NCBI GenBank assembly: GCA_016281495.1
Contig: JAEEIU010000046.1
Location: forward strand, 1 to 64,000
Origin: Treponema sp.
GTDB taxonomy: Bacteria > Spirochaetota > Spirochaetia > Treponematales > Treponemataceae
Reading direction: 5' to 3'
DNA: 64,000 nt
Shown here: positions 44,069 through 54,112 of the stretch, one piece after another
How positions within the stretch are numbered: position 1 is the stretch's first letter
How the letters are laid out: every line of letters begins with the position of its first letter
The notes under the pieces: model-generated
Databases searched by the model: none
Told to the model about the DNA's origin: nothing
What the model saw: the letters and a program-made list of their open reading frames with translations, nothing else
Position numbers and translations under genes: made by a program

Positions 44069-46013
44069 CTGGTCCCTTTATATCATCCACATTTGCGCTA
44101 TATTTGCCACGGCGGACAAATCCATTCTCCCAATAGAATGTAACGGACTTAACCTCTGTCTTAACCTCATCCTTTTCATCGCGAACAAAAATCTTTGCTC
44201 CGGCATAGACTGTACCGCTAGCATTAACCTTACCGACAGCCTTAATGTCACGAAGCCTTGTTTCTATCTGGTTGATTTCTTCGGTCATCTCCTGGCTGAG
44301 AGTATTTATTTCCTGCTTGCGTGTAATAAGGGCATTGAGGTTCTCTTCCTTTTCCTTTGGAAGGGTACGACGAATCTTGCGCTGTTCCTCAAGATGTGCG
44401 ATGTTGCGCTCGACTTCCTCAAGTTCGCTGACCATTTTTGTCTGTGTATCCTGAAGCTCAAGCAACCTTTTCTTTGCCTTTGGATCAAGACCGACCTCAA
44501 GCACTGTTTCCGTACCACCGGCAGGAGAGCCAATGTTCTTTGCGGTGATTTCCTCGGTTGCAAAAAGGTGGCCACCAACGATCTGGGCGCGCTTACCCTT
44601 AAGGACGATTTTCTTCATGGCAGTAACTTCTGAGTTAACGATACTGTCATTGATGATTACATATTCACCAGCCTCAACCTTGGCATTTTCAACGTGGTGT
44701 GCCCAGACAGACTTTGGTGTAGAAATAAAGCCTTCGTGACGACCGGATACACCCTGAGAAATGACGATGTCTCCACCTGCTTCGATGCGGCAGTTACCGA
44801 CGGCACCGTAAATCTCGACATTACCGTCTGCCTTGATGTTGAATCCATCCTCGACGTTTCCACGGACAATAACGGTTCCCATAAAGGTAACGTTTCCTGT
44901 CTTGATGTTGACGCCCTTTTCTTCGCGTACAGGTTCAACACAAATCTTGTCACCCTGCAGAAGAACTTCTCCATTACATGCGGCAAGAATCGTAACACCG
45001 TCGTCTGCAAGCTTTACGTTTACGCCAAGAGGAATATTGATGTCCTTTCCGTTTTTGGCCTCCAGATAGCGGCCCATAATCGTCTTTCCGCCTTTTCCCT
45101 GCTGTGGGAGCATCTTTTGTGCAAGAGGCTGTCCTTCCACAACGTTCTGGATGAGGTTGAGTTCCTTAAAGTCAACCTGACCGGTCTTGTTTTCCGTAAG
45201 GCGCATCTTTGTGCGGTCTGTCTCAAAATTATATGCGATATATGCATCCCTACCGTCAACAGGCTGAATTGCTGCTGCGACTTCATAAGGCACATTGTAA
45301 ACAGGATTGTCCACAAAGGCCATGATCTTATCTTCATCAATACCGGCAACAACACCCTGAATGCGCAGTTTTTGCTTGATTGCATCAGAAGAAATCTCTG
45401 AACCGCTCATGGCAGGAGGAGTGGCTGTGATTGTTGCGCTCATTTCGTCCTTTGTTATGTCAACTGCAAAAATGGCGTCTCCTGCAGGAATACGCGTAAA
45501 TGAGCCAATTTCCGTATAGTCGCCGTTTGTACCTTCCTTGCACAGCTGCTTTATGAGGTCCTCATTAATCTCTCTGGTATCAGGTCTCTTTGCCTCAATC
45601 TGAACATCAGCAGGCTTAACCGGTTTTCCATTTCCAACAGGAAGCACAACTTTGAGGTAAATGCCGTCGTTGAACCTGTGTACATAGAAGATTCCGTCTG
45701 TATCCTGAGTCTTGACTTCTTCCTCCAGATTCTCGCCTGCAAGGATCTTTTTCTTTTCCTCCATCTTTTTCTTGATGAGGTTCGGATTCTCATATATCCT
45801 CAAAACCCATGGCTTCTTGGCAACACCACCTACACCGCTAAAACCTTTTTCCAGCACTTCGTATTCAAGTTGGGAAACCTTTGCATTTAGCTGAACTGCA
45901 GCATCAGCAAGGCATTCTTCTATTGTGTAGGCACGTACTTCCACGGAGTGAATCTCCCGGTCAATTTCCAGAAGAGTCTGCATATCCTCGCGAAGTTTTT
46001 CCAGATTAACCAT
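44049..46013 (-). CDS. FapA-family protein (DUF342) with N-terminal Jag-N-like domain
   Basis: A 654-residue protein. Residues about 25-75 (VEVRAYTIEECLADAAVQLN, then LEYEVLEKGFSGVGG) resemble the Jag-N/KHN domain of RNA-binding Jag proteins. The central FapA region contains a Gly-rich polymerising beta-helix part (VTFMGTVIVRGNVEDGFNIK, VEIYGAVGNCRIEAGGDIVI), followed by a coiled coil (about 490-590). The function of FapA proteins is poorly known. GGAGG is five bases before ATG 46013. It lies between the flagellar sigma gene and two small genes. Confidence 0.85.
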   Translation of the reverse strand: MVNLEKLREDMQTLLEIDREIHSVEVRAYTIEECLADAAVQLNAKVSQLEYEVLEKGFSGVGGVAKKPWVLRIYENPNLIKKKMEEKKKILAGENLEEEVKTQDTDGIFYVHRFNDGIYLKVVLPVGNGKPVKPADVQIEAKRPDTREINEDLIKQLCKEGTNGDYTEIGSFTRIPAGDAIFAVDITKDEMSATITATPPAMSGSEISSDAIKQKLRIQGVVAGIDEDKIMAFVDNPVYNVPYEVAAAIQPVDGRDAYIAYNFETDRTKMRLTENKTGQVDFKELNLIQNVVEGQPLAQKMLPQQGKGGKTIMGRYLEAKNGKDINIPLGVNVKLADDGVTILAACNGEVLLQGDKICVEPVREEKGVNIKTGNVTFMGTVIVRGNVEDGFNIKADGNVEIYGAVGNCRIEAGGDIVISQGVSGRHEGFISTPKSVWAHHVENAKVEAGEYVIINDSIVNSEVTAMKKIVLKGKRAQIVGGHLFATEEITAKNIGSPAGGTETVLEVGLDPKAKKRLLELQDTQTKMVSELEEVERNIAHLEEQRKIRRTLPKEKEENLNALITRKQEINTLSQEMTEEINQIETRLRDIKAVGKVNASGTVYAGAKIFVRDEKDEVKTEVKSVTFYWENGFVRRGKYSANVDDIKGPDGYTTN

Positions 46014-46025
46014 CAATTCCTCCTG

Positions 46026-46814
46026 TTAGAAAATACCTTTTCTTAAACTTGTTAATTTTGCTCTAAGCCTCATATTGGCTTTTGTATGTAACTGGCTTAT
46101 GCGGCTTTCGCTTACATTCAGGACCTGTCCTATCTCACGGAAAGTCAAATCTTCGTTGTAGTAAAGTACAATAACCATTTTCTCGTTCTTTGGAAGTTCG
46201 TTTATGGCCTCGATTATTACCTTGCGGACTTCCTCACGCTCAACAATGACATCAGGATTCAAGCTTGAAGGTGATTCAATATTGTCTCCGATGGACATAT
46301 GATCGTTGTCATCTCCAGAATACCAGACGTCATTCAAGGAAAGAATGCTTGTGCCGCTTACCTTCATGATTGTGGTCTGATACTCACTTTCGGTCATGCC
46401 CATGGCCTTTGCAATCTCTGAATCTGTTGCCGTCCTTCCGAGTTTTCCCTCAAGCTCAACTATAGTGTCTTCTATCTCTCTGGATTTTTGACGCACAGAA
46501 CGCGGAACCCAATCCTGTTCACGAAGTTCATCAAAGATGGCTCCACGTATCCTTGTTACTGCATAAGTCTTGAATTTTACATTTTTATCCGGATCATATT
46601 TATTGATTGCATCCAGAAGTCCAAACTGACCATAGCCGACTAAATCATCGAACTCAACGCTGTCCGGCATTCCTACAGAAACTTTTCCCGCAACATATTT
46701 TACCAGAGGCATATATTGGCGGATAAATTTATCCCTAATGGCAGGAGACTTAGTCTGCTTAAATTCGTGCCAAAGTTCTTCTTCTGTATTTTCATCAATC
46801 AGCGAATTTCCCAT
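46026..46814 (-). CDS. fliA: Flagellar RNA polymerase sigma factor, FliA/WhiG type
   Basis: A 262-residue sigma-28 family factor: region 2 (IRQYMPLVKYVAGKVSVGMP, then DLVGYGQFGLLDAINKYDP and RIRGAIFDELREQDWVPRSV), region 3, and region 4 (LTFREIGQVLNVSESRISQL). It directs late flagellar genes. The ATG at 46814 is eight bases after AAGGG; a GTG nine bases earlier abuts that signal. Many spirochaetal genomes call it whiG. No anti-sigma FlgM gene is visible nearby. Confidence 0.93.
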   Translation of the reverse strand: MGNSLIDENTEEELWHEFKQTKSPAIRDKFIRQYMPLVKYVAGKVSVGMPDSVEFDDLVGYGQFGLLDAINKYDPDKNVKFKTYAVTRIRGAIFDELREQDWVPRSVRQKSREIEDTIVELEGKLGRTATDSEIAKAMGMTESEYQTTIMKVSGTSILSLNDVWYSGDDNDHMSIGDNIESPSSLNPDVIVEREEVRKVIIEAINELPKNEKMVIVLYYNEDLTFREIGQVLNVSESRISQLHTKANMRLRAKLTSLRKGIF

Positions 46815-46843
46815 TCTCCACACCCTTATTTTCTATATTTATT

Positions 46844-47626
46844 TTATTCTTCCCTTTTTAACGCAGTTTGAATCGCCTTTGCTATGGTAGCGGCATCATG
46901 GTCGGATGCTCTTGAACCATCAGAAAAAGCCGATCTTTCTGTATACAAAGATGTTGAACCATTGCTAGCAAAATCGCTGTCATCAACAAATGAATCTCCA
47001 TCATCCCCAAGCTCTGCATCAAAATCTGCAATATCAGGGAGTTCGTCTATCTCCGTGCTTCCATTTGAGTCAAGTCCCACATTGGAAGTGTCTATTACAG
47101 ATGCAGCAGGAGCCTTTTCTACTTTTGCATCAGAGGAGGCAAGAGGATTTGGCGTAAACTTATCTTCATCATAATCCTCAACATCAGGCATTGAACTGAC
47201 TTCTTCGGAAACAGAAGGCGCAGGACTAATAGAAGATGATGCACCTGAAGAAGCCGCGGTCGAAGCAGATGGCTCTGGCTTTGTTCTGAGTACCTGTGTG
47301 TCTTCCTGTGAAAGCCCCATTTTATTCATTGTGACCGGGAAACGCAAATCCTCACCGTCATCAGTCAAATCTTCATCAGAAATCGTGATGTCAATCTTTC
47401 CGTTATGCTTGGTGTCTGATTTTTTTAAGCCAACTGTGCCATCTTCTTTATCAAGAAATCTATCAAAAATATAATCAATCGCAATAAACAGCACTGCAAA
47501 TACGACGGCAAAGATAAGTCCCCTTAACAGCGAACGCCATAACCTGTGAGTTGCAATGATACTGATAAAAAAAGACAATACAAAGCCGAAAACAGCCGGA
47601 AATATACTTTTTTTAGGGTTCAGCAT
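46844..47626 (-). CDS. Membrane protein with acidic low-complexity cytoplasmic tail
   Basis: A 260-residue protein: two N-terminal hydrophobic helices (SIFPAVFGFVLSFFISIIA and LLRGLIFAVVFAVLFIAIDY) and a long acidic, Ser-rich tail without predicted fold. It is located between flhG and the sigma factor in motility order. No family recognised; similar proteins occur at this locus in other treponemes as far as I recall. Confidence 0.65.
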   Translation of the reverse strand: MLNPKKSIFPAVFGFVLSFFISIIATHRLWRSLLRGLIFAVVFAVLFIAIDYIFDRFLDKEDGTVGLKKSDTKHNGKIDITISDEDLTDDGEDLRFPVTMNKMGLSQEDTQVLRTKPEPSASTAASSGASSSISPAPSVSEEVSSMPDVEDYDEDKFTPNPLASSDAKVEKAPAASVIDTSNVGLDSNGSTEIDELPDIADFDAELGDDGDSFVDDSDFASNGSTSLYTERSAFSDGSRASDHDAATIAKAIQTALKREE

Positions 47627-47659
47627 GTACTATCATCCTCCATTATATAAGAGTACGGC

Positions 47660-47715
47660 AAAAACAAAAACAGGTCAAGATGTCAAGGACCAGTCTGACA
47701 AAAGTCAGGCTTGAC
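47660..47715 (-). terminator. Candidate terminator between flhG and the sigma-factor cluster
   Basis: On the minus strand GTCAAG, CTGAC-TTTT-GTCAG and CTTGAC make a nested hairpin (47682-47715) seven bases after the flhG stop. A T-rich run TTTTTGTTTTT (47660-47670) lies a little further on. The spacing between stem and T-run is longer than usual, so partial termination is plausible. Confidence 0.4.
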
Positions 47716-47721
47716 ATGAAT

Positions 47722-48591
47722 CTACCTCTTTTTCCTGCCGCCATTTACAAATTTCTTAAGGAATGTCGAAACTCCCTCTGAAGTGACATCCTCATTCTTT
47801 TCTATCCTGCTCACGATATGCTTTAAACAGATGGCCGGTCTTGAAGTCGGATTAACCACCATAAACGGCTTTTGCCTGATAACCGCCGTCTGAACAACGG
47901 AATCATCGTAAACAAAACCGATGTAATCAACCTTGTAATTCAAGAATTGAGCAACAATAGTAATGATACGTTCGGAAATACGCTTTCCCTCGTCTGCAGA
48001 ATGCACACGGTTTACCAGAAGCCTGATGTTTACCTCACGGTTCACAAGCTCGGTGGAAATAATCTTTATAATTCCGTAGGCATCAGTAATTGCAGTCGGC
48101 TCCGGGGTAGTAACGACGTAAATCTCATCCGCTGCGGCCACAAACTGAAGAACATTATTTGCAATACCAGCACCTGTATCTATAATAATTATATCAGCAT
48201 TTCCCAAAGATGCAAATTCTTTTGTAAAATATTCAAGTTCCTCTACAGAAAGGTTTGCAATCTTGGAAAATCCGTTTGCACCAGCTATGAACTTTATTCC
48301 AAATTCCGTATCAAGGATTATCTCACTCATCTTTTTCTGATGATTGATTACCTGCATAAGATTGTACCTGGGAACAATATTCAACAGAACATTTACGTTG
48401 GCCATACCCATATCGCCGTCAATCAGGATTACCCTCTTACCGATCTGAGCATATGCTATTGCCATGTTTACAGCTATATTTGTCTTGCCTACTCCACCCT
48501 TGCCGCTTGTAATTGCAATTATTCTTGTCTTGTGACTTTTGTCGTTTCCCATCAAAGTCCTCAATTCGTTAGCCTGTTCTTCCATTCCCAT
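47722..48591 (-). CDS. flhG: Flagellar number regulator FlhG (MinD/ParA ATPase)
   Basis: A 289-residue MinD-family ATPase with the deviant Walker A ITSGKGGVGKTNIA, switch I LIDGDMGMANVNVL and IIIDTGAGI. With FlhF it sets flagellar number and placement. The N-terminus has a short acidic helix for partner contact. The ATG at 48591, two bases after the flhF stop and preceded by AGAAG, is preferred; an upstream ATG would overlap flhF by 14 bases. Confidence 0.93.
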   Translation of the reverse strand: MGMEEQANELRTLMGNDKSHKTRIIAITSGKGGVGKTNIAVNMAIAYAQIGKRVILIDGDMGMANVNVLLNIVPRYNLMQVINHQKKMSEIILDTEFGIKFIAGANGFSKIANLSVEELEYFTKEFASLGNADIIIIDTGAGIANNVLQFVAAADEIYVVTTPEPTAITDAYGIIKIISTELVNREVNIRLLVNRVHSADEGKRISERIITIVAQFLNYKVDYIGFVYDDSVVQTAVIRQKPFMVVNPTSRPAICLKHIVSRIEKNEDVTSEGVSTFLKKFVNGGRKKR

Positions 48592-48592
48592 A

Positions 48593-49975
48593 TCACTTCT
48601 CATCATTTTTTTCGGATCCTTCCTCAGGTCCGTATTTTTCTATAATGTGTTCCCGATCCACATTAAATCCCTTCATATATTTTAAAAAGCACAGTGGATG
48701 AGCGCGCTGTAGGGTATGCAAAACCTGCTGACCGTCCGCCACCATTGAGATTGCCTTGTTTTTTTCAATCAAAACGGAAAGTACATTTCCAAAAGACATA
48801 GTTTGATCACATTTCGTAACAATCACGCTGCGAAAATCAAATGACTCATAATTACGTATGATATTCTCAAGATCACTTGCCTTGCAGTCGGCCGTAATTG
48901 CCAGATACACATCTGCCTTCATTCCATCAACATCAAGCAGGCTGTGCATTTTTGCGATGTTTTCCAGATCACGAGGACTGTAACCGCTTGTATCCACAAG
49001 AATGAAATCCATGTCTGTCTTGTAAGAATCGTATATTTCCTTAAGGTCACCCTGCTCGCTGCCCTTGCGGACTTCCACATCCATGATGTTGCCCCAGTGC
49101 GAAAGCTGTTCTTCCGCGCCCACACGCATCTTGTCAACTGTCACCATAAGGATTTTTGGAGGTTCTATCTTCTGTTCCTTTGCGGTAACTTTGAGTTTTG
49201 CGGCCATTTTTGCGATTGTAGTGGTTTTACCGACACCAGTTGGTCCTACAATGATAATGACATGGGCATTTTTTCTTCCCTTGCTGTTGAATTTTGGCGC
49301 GATTTGAATTGAATCAGCAATAAAGTCAATGACTGTGTTTTGGACAAGATCATAATCGTCAAGCTGTTCATATGTAAGGGCTGACTTTATGTGGGCATTT
49401 ATCTTTTCTATGAAGGACCTGGTAAAGTCGTTTGATTCAAGAGCCTCATCAACCTTTAGGATGCTTGGATGCTCTGACCTACCGTTTGCCGCCTGTTCAA
49501 TTTTGTCAAGTTTCTCGGTTATCTTTTCTATCTGCTTGGAAAGATTGGCCACCTGAAGCATGTTGGTGACATTGCTTCCTTCCGTAAGTTTCTTGATTAT
49601 TTCGTCACGGTTACTGGTAAATGAGTCTTGAAGCGGTTTTGGCTGGACATTGTTAACCGTAGGTATTTCCCTGATATAGCCCGATTTATCCTGTATTTCC
49701 GCATAGGGGGATGATGGCATGGGCCTTCCGTAATAAGCAGGTTCAGAACGTGAATACTGTTTTGGTGAAGCATATGAAAGCCTGTCATCGATGATATAAG
49801 TTACCTTAACGAGCTCCTTTTGGCCAAAGCCCAATATTCCGGGCTTTAACACCGCCTTCCATGTAAGGATTTGATAACGCTCCTGATATTTGTCATACAA
49901 CTTGCGCTTGCAGTCTTCGAGGGTTGCACCAAGCATTTCGTACTGATTAGAGTTTATCTGCTGCTCATTGTACAT
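48593..49975 (-). CDS. flhF: Flagellar biosynthesis GTPase FlhF
   Basis: A 460-residue SRP-type GTPase that recruits early flagellar parts to the cell pole. The N-terminal B domain is variable. The GTPase domain has the P-loop VGPTGVGKTTTIAKMA (about 242), VDTSGYSPRDLENI, and TKCDQTMSFG (guanine specificity). The start overlaps flhA by 11 bases; GGGGGAA precedes it. Confidence 0.95.
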   Translation of the reverse strand: MYNEQQINSNQYEMLGATLEDCKRKLYDKYQERYQILTWKAVLKPGILGFGQKELVKVTYIIDDRLSYASPKQYSRSEPAYYGRPMPSSPYAEIQDKSGYIREIPTVNNVQPKPLQDSFTSNRDEIIKKLTEGSNVTNMLQVANLSKQIEKITEKLDKIEQAANGRSEHPSILKVDEALESNDFTRSFIEKINAHIKSALTYEQLDDYDLVQNTVIDFIADSIQIAPKFNSKGRKNAHVIIIVGPTGVGKTTTIAKMAAKLKVTAKEQKIEPPKILMVTVDKMRVGAEEQLSHWGNIMDVEVRKGSEQGDLKEIYDSYKTDMDFILVDTSGYSPRDLENIAKMHSLLDVDGMKADVYLAITADCKASDLENIIRNYESFDFRSVIVTKCDQTMSFGNVLSVLIEKNKAISMVADGQQVLHTLQRAHPLCFLKYMKGFNVDREHIIEKYGPEEGSEKNDEK

Positions 49976-52118
49976 TTATTTCCCCCAAAGTCTCTACATG
50001 AATGGAATTTCCTGCAGACATAACTTCGCTTAAAGAAAGAACCGCCACCCTGTCCATTTCCCTTTCGATGGCACTATGCACCAGCAGACGGACTTCATCA
50101 GGACAAAGAATTATAGGCAAGAATGCCCTGTCCCTGACAGCCGCAACGGACGCTGAAACTGTCTCAAGGAATTTTCTGCTGTCAACAGGATCAAATCCTA
50201 CCATAGGCTTTTGACCGGGACGCTCAATTTTCTTTTCAAACAAACTTTGAGCAAGAGACTGAGACATCATCAAAACGGAAAGAACTTTATTGTCATCCAC
50301 ATACTGAAGGCAAATCTGTGCGCCAAGAGCCTGACGTACTTTTTCCATAAGGAACCATGGATCCTTTGTAAGCGGAGCATAATTGGCAAGGGTTTCAAGA
50401 ATGACAACCATGTTGCGTATGCTGACCTGTTCCTCAAGCAAGCCCTTGAGTACCGTCTCAATTTCACCGTATGTAAACTTGTGTTCACCGGTAAGGATTT
50501 CATCAACAACAACAGGATTGGTCTCCTTGATTTTATTAATGATTGATGCAACTTCCTGACGGCTAAGGATATCGGCGGCATGACTTCTGATGATTTCTGT
50601 AAGGTGAGTTGCAATGATTGTAGGCGGATCAATGACCATGTATCCTACCCTTTCCGCCTCAGCCCTCTTTGACTCTGGAAGCCATATTGCTTCCATTCCA
50701 AAAGCAGGATCAAAGGTTTTTTCACCGGACATCAGGTTCTCTTTCTTTACGCTGCCTGTATTAAGGCACATGTAATAGCCAAGCTTAAGACGGCTTTTAC
50801 CGACTTCTATGCCACGTATCTTAAATGAATATTCCTCCGGATCAATGCTCATGCTGTCACGGATTCGGATTGGCGGAACCACAAGGCCCAACTCAAGGGC
50901 TTCCTCACGGCGTATTCTTGTAACACGCTCAAGCAATTCCGCTCCTTTTTCCCTGTCAACAAGAGGAACAAGGGCATATCCAAGGTCAAGGGCAAGTGGA
51001 TCAAGGGCAACGATTGGGGACACTTCGTCAGGACTTGAACCAGTCTGCTTTTTGCTTTTTTCCGCTTTTGCATCTGCCTCTGCCTTTAACTGCTGGGCCT
51101 TTTGCATTTTCTGCATGCGGAATCCAAGATATACAAACATTATTCCAACAGGAATCAAAACAAATGTTGCCGGGCCAAAGAAAGCCACACCCATTGCAAG
51201 CAGTGCGATACCGACAATGACATATACCATTCCGCTGACGGCAAAGTTACGCTTAAGCTGATCTCCGATAAGCTCGTCTGCAGAAGAACCTGTAACAAGA
51301 ATACCGGTACCAAAGGAAAGCATAAGGGCCGGAAGCTGAGACATAAGGCCGTCACCGATTGTGAGTGTTGCATAGCTGGAGAAGGCCTCTCCCATGGTAA
51401 CATTTCCGAAAACCATTCCCGTAATGATGCCACCGATAAGGTTGACTATGGTGATAAAAATACCTGCCTTTACGTTGCCGCTTACGAATTTTGAGGCACC
51501 ATCCATTGCTGAGTAAAAGTCTACTTCACGGCGAATCTGTTCCTTGCGTCTTGTAGCCTCTTCCTCAGAGATTGTTCCTGCGTTGAATTCGTTCTGAATG
51601 TCGAACATCTTGTTGTTCATGGCATCCAATGTAAAACGTGCGCTTACCTCAGAAACACGGTCAGCACCTTTTGTTACGACAAGAACCTGAACGACAATCA
51701 ATATTACGAAGACTATAAAACCTACGACAATATTTCCACCGGTAACTATATTACCAAAAGCCTGAACCAGCCATGACTGACCCGGAAGATTGGCGGTGCC
51801 ACCTGCCGATACAGGATGCGTAAGAATAAGCCTTGTTGAAGCGATGTTGATTGCAAGACCGTATAAAGTCACAAGAAGAGTAACACGCGGAAACGATGTA
51901 AAATCTGCCGCACGTCTTGTGTAAATAACAGTCAGCAAAGTAATGAGAGCCACCGCCAAGTTAAGCGACATGGCAATATCGATGATAATCTGTGGAAGCG
52001 GAATGAACATCATGAGAACAGTCACTACTACCGCGACTGCTACTGAGTTGCTCTGAATTAAGGAAATAATTCCCGTTCCGTTACTTTTTTTTGTTTCTAC
52101 CCTTTCCCTTTCTGGCAT
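49965..52118 (-). CDS. flhA: Flagellar type III export gate protein FlhA
   Basis: A 717-residue protein: eight N-terminal membrane helices with the FHIPEP-family signature (RAADFTSFPRVTLLVTLYGL, then INIASTRLIL). A large cytoplasmic domain from about residue 370 forms the export ring (AAEIIRS-type segment LTEIIRSHAADILSRQEVAS, and FLPIILCPDEVRLLV). It unfolds and gates substrates for export. Length is normal. Confidence 0.96.
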   Translation of the reverse strand: MPERERVETKKSNGTGIISLIQSNSVAVAVVVTVLMMFIPLPQIIIDIAMSLNLAVALITLLTVIYTRRAADFTSFPRVTLLVTLYGLAINIASTRLILTHPVSAGGTANLPGQSWLVQAFGNIVTGGNIVVGFIVFVILIVVQVLVVTKGADRVSEVSARFTLDAMNNKMFDIQNEFNAGTISEEEATRRKEQIRREVDFYSAMDGASKFVSGNVKAGIFITIVNLIGGIITGMVFGNVTMGEAFSSYATLTIGDGLMSQLPALMLSFGTGILVTGSSADELIGDQLKRNFAVSGMVYVIVGIALLAMGVAFFGPATFVLIPVGIMFVYLGFRMQKMQKAQQLKAEADAKAEKSKKQTGSSPDEVSPIVALDPLALDLGYALVPLVDREKGAELLERVTRIRREEALELGLVVPPIRIRDSMSIDPEEYSFKIRGIEVGKSRLKLGYYMCLNTGSVKKENLMSGEKTFDPAFGMEAIWLPESKRAEAERVGYMVIDPPTIIATHLTEIIRSHAADILSRQEVASIINKIKETNPVVVDEILTGEHKFTYGEIETVLKGLLEEQVSIRNMVVILETLANYAPLTKDPWFLMEKVRQALGAQICLQYVDDNKVLSVLMMSQSLAQSLFEKKIERPGQKPMVGFDPVDSRKFLETVSASVAAVRDRAFLPIILCPDEVRLLVHSAIEREMDRVAVLSLSEVMSAGNSIHVETLGEINVQ

Positions 52119-52185
52119 TGCGAGTCCCCACCCACTTATAATGATAGTCTATATTAATGAAATTATCAATCAAAATTTTCAGTTT

Positions 52186-53280
52186 TTACTGATTTTTTTT
52201 CTCCATGTAGTTAATCTGGCCATAAACAGTTGCTATGGCACGCCAATATACATCTGGTATTATAGCACCAATTTGAACATCTGTATAGAGCCCACGGGCC
52301 AATGGCTTGTTTTCCACGATAGGAACGTCATTTTCCCGGGCAATCTCCTTCATGTTCAGGGCCGTACGGTCTTCTCCCTTGGCTGTAACGGCTGGAGCCT
52401 CATTAACCTCCCGTTTCCACTGAACGGCAACAGCATAATGCGTAGGGTTAGTGATGACTACGTCAGCTTCTTTTACCGCACGGGGTATGTTCTGCCTGAG
52501 CATCTCTTTCTGGGCAGAATCCAGATGGCTCTTTACCTCTGGGTCTCCGTCAAGCTCCTTCATTTCCTGCTTGACTTCCTGCTTGCTCATCTTGTTTTTC
52601 CGGCGGAATTCACGTCTTTGGACAAAGTAATCCGCTATGCCTACAAGAACCAGGAAAATACCGCATATGACAAGCATTTTAGCAGCTGTGGTTGCAAACT
52701 GCTTAAGGGCCTGCATCGGTGTGCCCACATAAAGTGCCGACAAAAGCTTGTTCATGTCCGAGCGTATGATGATAATCGCCACAATAGCGATTACGATTAC
52801 CTTGACAATTGACTTTATTATGTTGAACAGTCCAGTAAAGGAGAACAGAGTCCTGCGGAAATACTCACCGAATTTTGGGGCAACCTTCTTGAAATCCATG
52901 GCGATTGGTTTTGTTGAGAAAATAAAGCCCTTGTTCTGAACTAGGTTTGCTATTACCGCAACAACAGCCCCCACAAGGCCAAACGGTAAAAAGAGCATCA
53001 GGAAATAGCGCAGGAAAATATATGCATACTGGCCGTTATCGACCTTTGAATCATTTATGTGGTTAAAGAAGAAGCTCATCACTTCCTCAAGCTTTTGTTC
53101 AATCCATGGAGCAAGAAAGAAAAGAATAAGGACGCCAATCAAAAACACAAGGGCACCGTTCAGCTCCTGACTTTTTGCGACTTGACCTTTTTTACGGGCC
53201 TCACGCAGCCTGTGCTCGGTAGGTTCCTCTGTTTTGCCTTCATCTTCCGGACCGAACCATTTCAAGTCTACCTGACTCAT
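52186..53280 (-). CDS. flhB: Flagellar export switch protein FlhB
   Basis: A 364-residue protein with four membrane helices in the first 215 residues and a cytoplasmic domain. The autocleavage motif VITNPTHYAVAVQW near residue 275 (N-P-T-H) switches export from rod/hook to filament substrates. The N-terminus EEPTEHRLREARKKGQVAKS is typical. It overlaps fliR by four bases. Confidence 0.96.
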   Translation of the reverse strand: MSQVDLKWFGPEDEGKTEEPTEHRLREARKKGQVAKSQELNGALVFLIGVLILFFLAPWIEQKLEEVMSFFFNHINDSKVDNGQYAYIFLRYFLMLFLPFGLVGAVVAVIANLVQNKGFIFSTKPIAMDFKKVAPKFGEYFRRTLFSFTGLFNIIKSIVKVIVIAIVAIIIIRSDMNKLLSALYVGTPMQALKQFATTAAKMLVICGIFLVLVGIADYFVQRREFRRKNKMSKQEVKQEMKELDGDPEVKSHLDSAQKEMLRQNIPRAVKEADVVITNPTHYAVAVQWKREVNEAPAVTAKGEDRTALNMKEIARENDVPIVENKPLARGLYTDVQIGAIIPDVYWRAIATVYGQINYMEKKNQ

Positions 53281-54101
53281 AATGAACCTCCCGGACCAAG
53301 AATCATGAACAGTCTTCCCAACTCGCGGAATCCCTGCCTGAAGCTTTCGATAAAGAAATCAATGAACTGCGGCAATACCGTCGCAAGAACAAGAAATGCA
53401 GTCAAAATCAAAATCGGGAAACCTTCCGCAAGCAGGTTCATCTGAGGAGCTGCCTTGGAAAGAATGCCCATTGTTACGTTTATAAGGAAAAGCGTTCCCA
53501 TGAGCGGGAGAGCGATTATCAGGGCATCCCTGAACAGGGAGGTCAAGCCCGAGACCATGAAGATTGCCAGATCCTTGTTATGCACGACAATTGAAAATGC
53601 ATTAAGTGAATCAAAGCTTGAAGCAAGCCCACCGGAGAACAAAGTCTGGAACCAGTGGTTCTGCATGAAAATCAGCATCGCTATAAGATTAAGGAATTGG
53701 CCCATAAGAGGGTTTTCTACCTGACTCAGCGAATCGTATACCTCACTTGCGGCAAAACCCATCTGAAAGGCAAAAAACTGACCTGCAGTACTGAATACTG
53801 CAAAAATAAGGGAAATAAAGAATCCGATTATAATGCCTATGATGCCCTCCCCCAGAAGAAGCAGGACATACTCAAGGTTAAAGGCTCCCTCAGGCGTAAT
53901 GAAATCGGCATAGGGAGCATACATTCCATTTGTAAGTGAAATCTGAGGGAAAATCAGGTAAGCAAGATATGCTGCAAGGGTAACTTTGGCAATACGCGGT
54001 ACTGAACGTGTGGAAAAAAGAGGCAGTGTCATTATCAGCGCAAAGCAACGGACTGCAACCAAAAGGAATACAGGCGCATTAGCTACCATCGAATTCAGCA
54101 T
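53277..54101 (-). CDS. fliR: Flagellar export protein FliR
   Basis: A 274-residue integral membrane protein with about six spans, part of the FliP5Q4R1 export pore. Landmarks are FFISLIFAVFSTAGQFFAFQ, MGFAASEVYDSLSQVENPLM and APQMNLLAEGFPILIL (the conserved P-Q-[ML]-N segment). It is located in canonical order between fliQ and flhB. Confidence 0.95.
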   Translation of the reverse strand: MLNSMVANAPVFLLVAVRCFALIMTLPLFSTRSVPRIAKVTLAAYLAYLIFPQISLTNGMYAPYADFITPEGAFNLEYVLLLLGEGIIGIIIGFFISLIFAVFSTAGQFFAFQMGFAASEVYDSLSQVENPLMGQFLNLIAMLIFMQNHWFQTLFSGGLASSFDSLNAFSIVVHNKDLAIFMVSGLTSLFRDALIIALPLMGTLFLINVTMGILSKAAPQMNLLAEGFPILILTAFLVLATVLPQFIDFFIESFRQGFRELGRLFMILGPGGSL

Positions 54102-54112
54102 AGGCCGTCACA

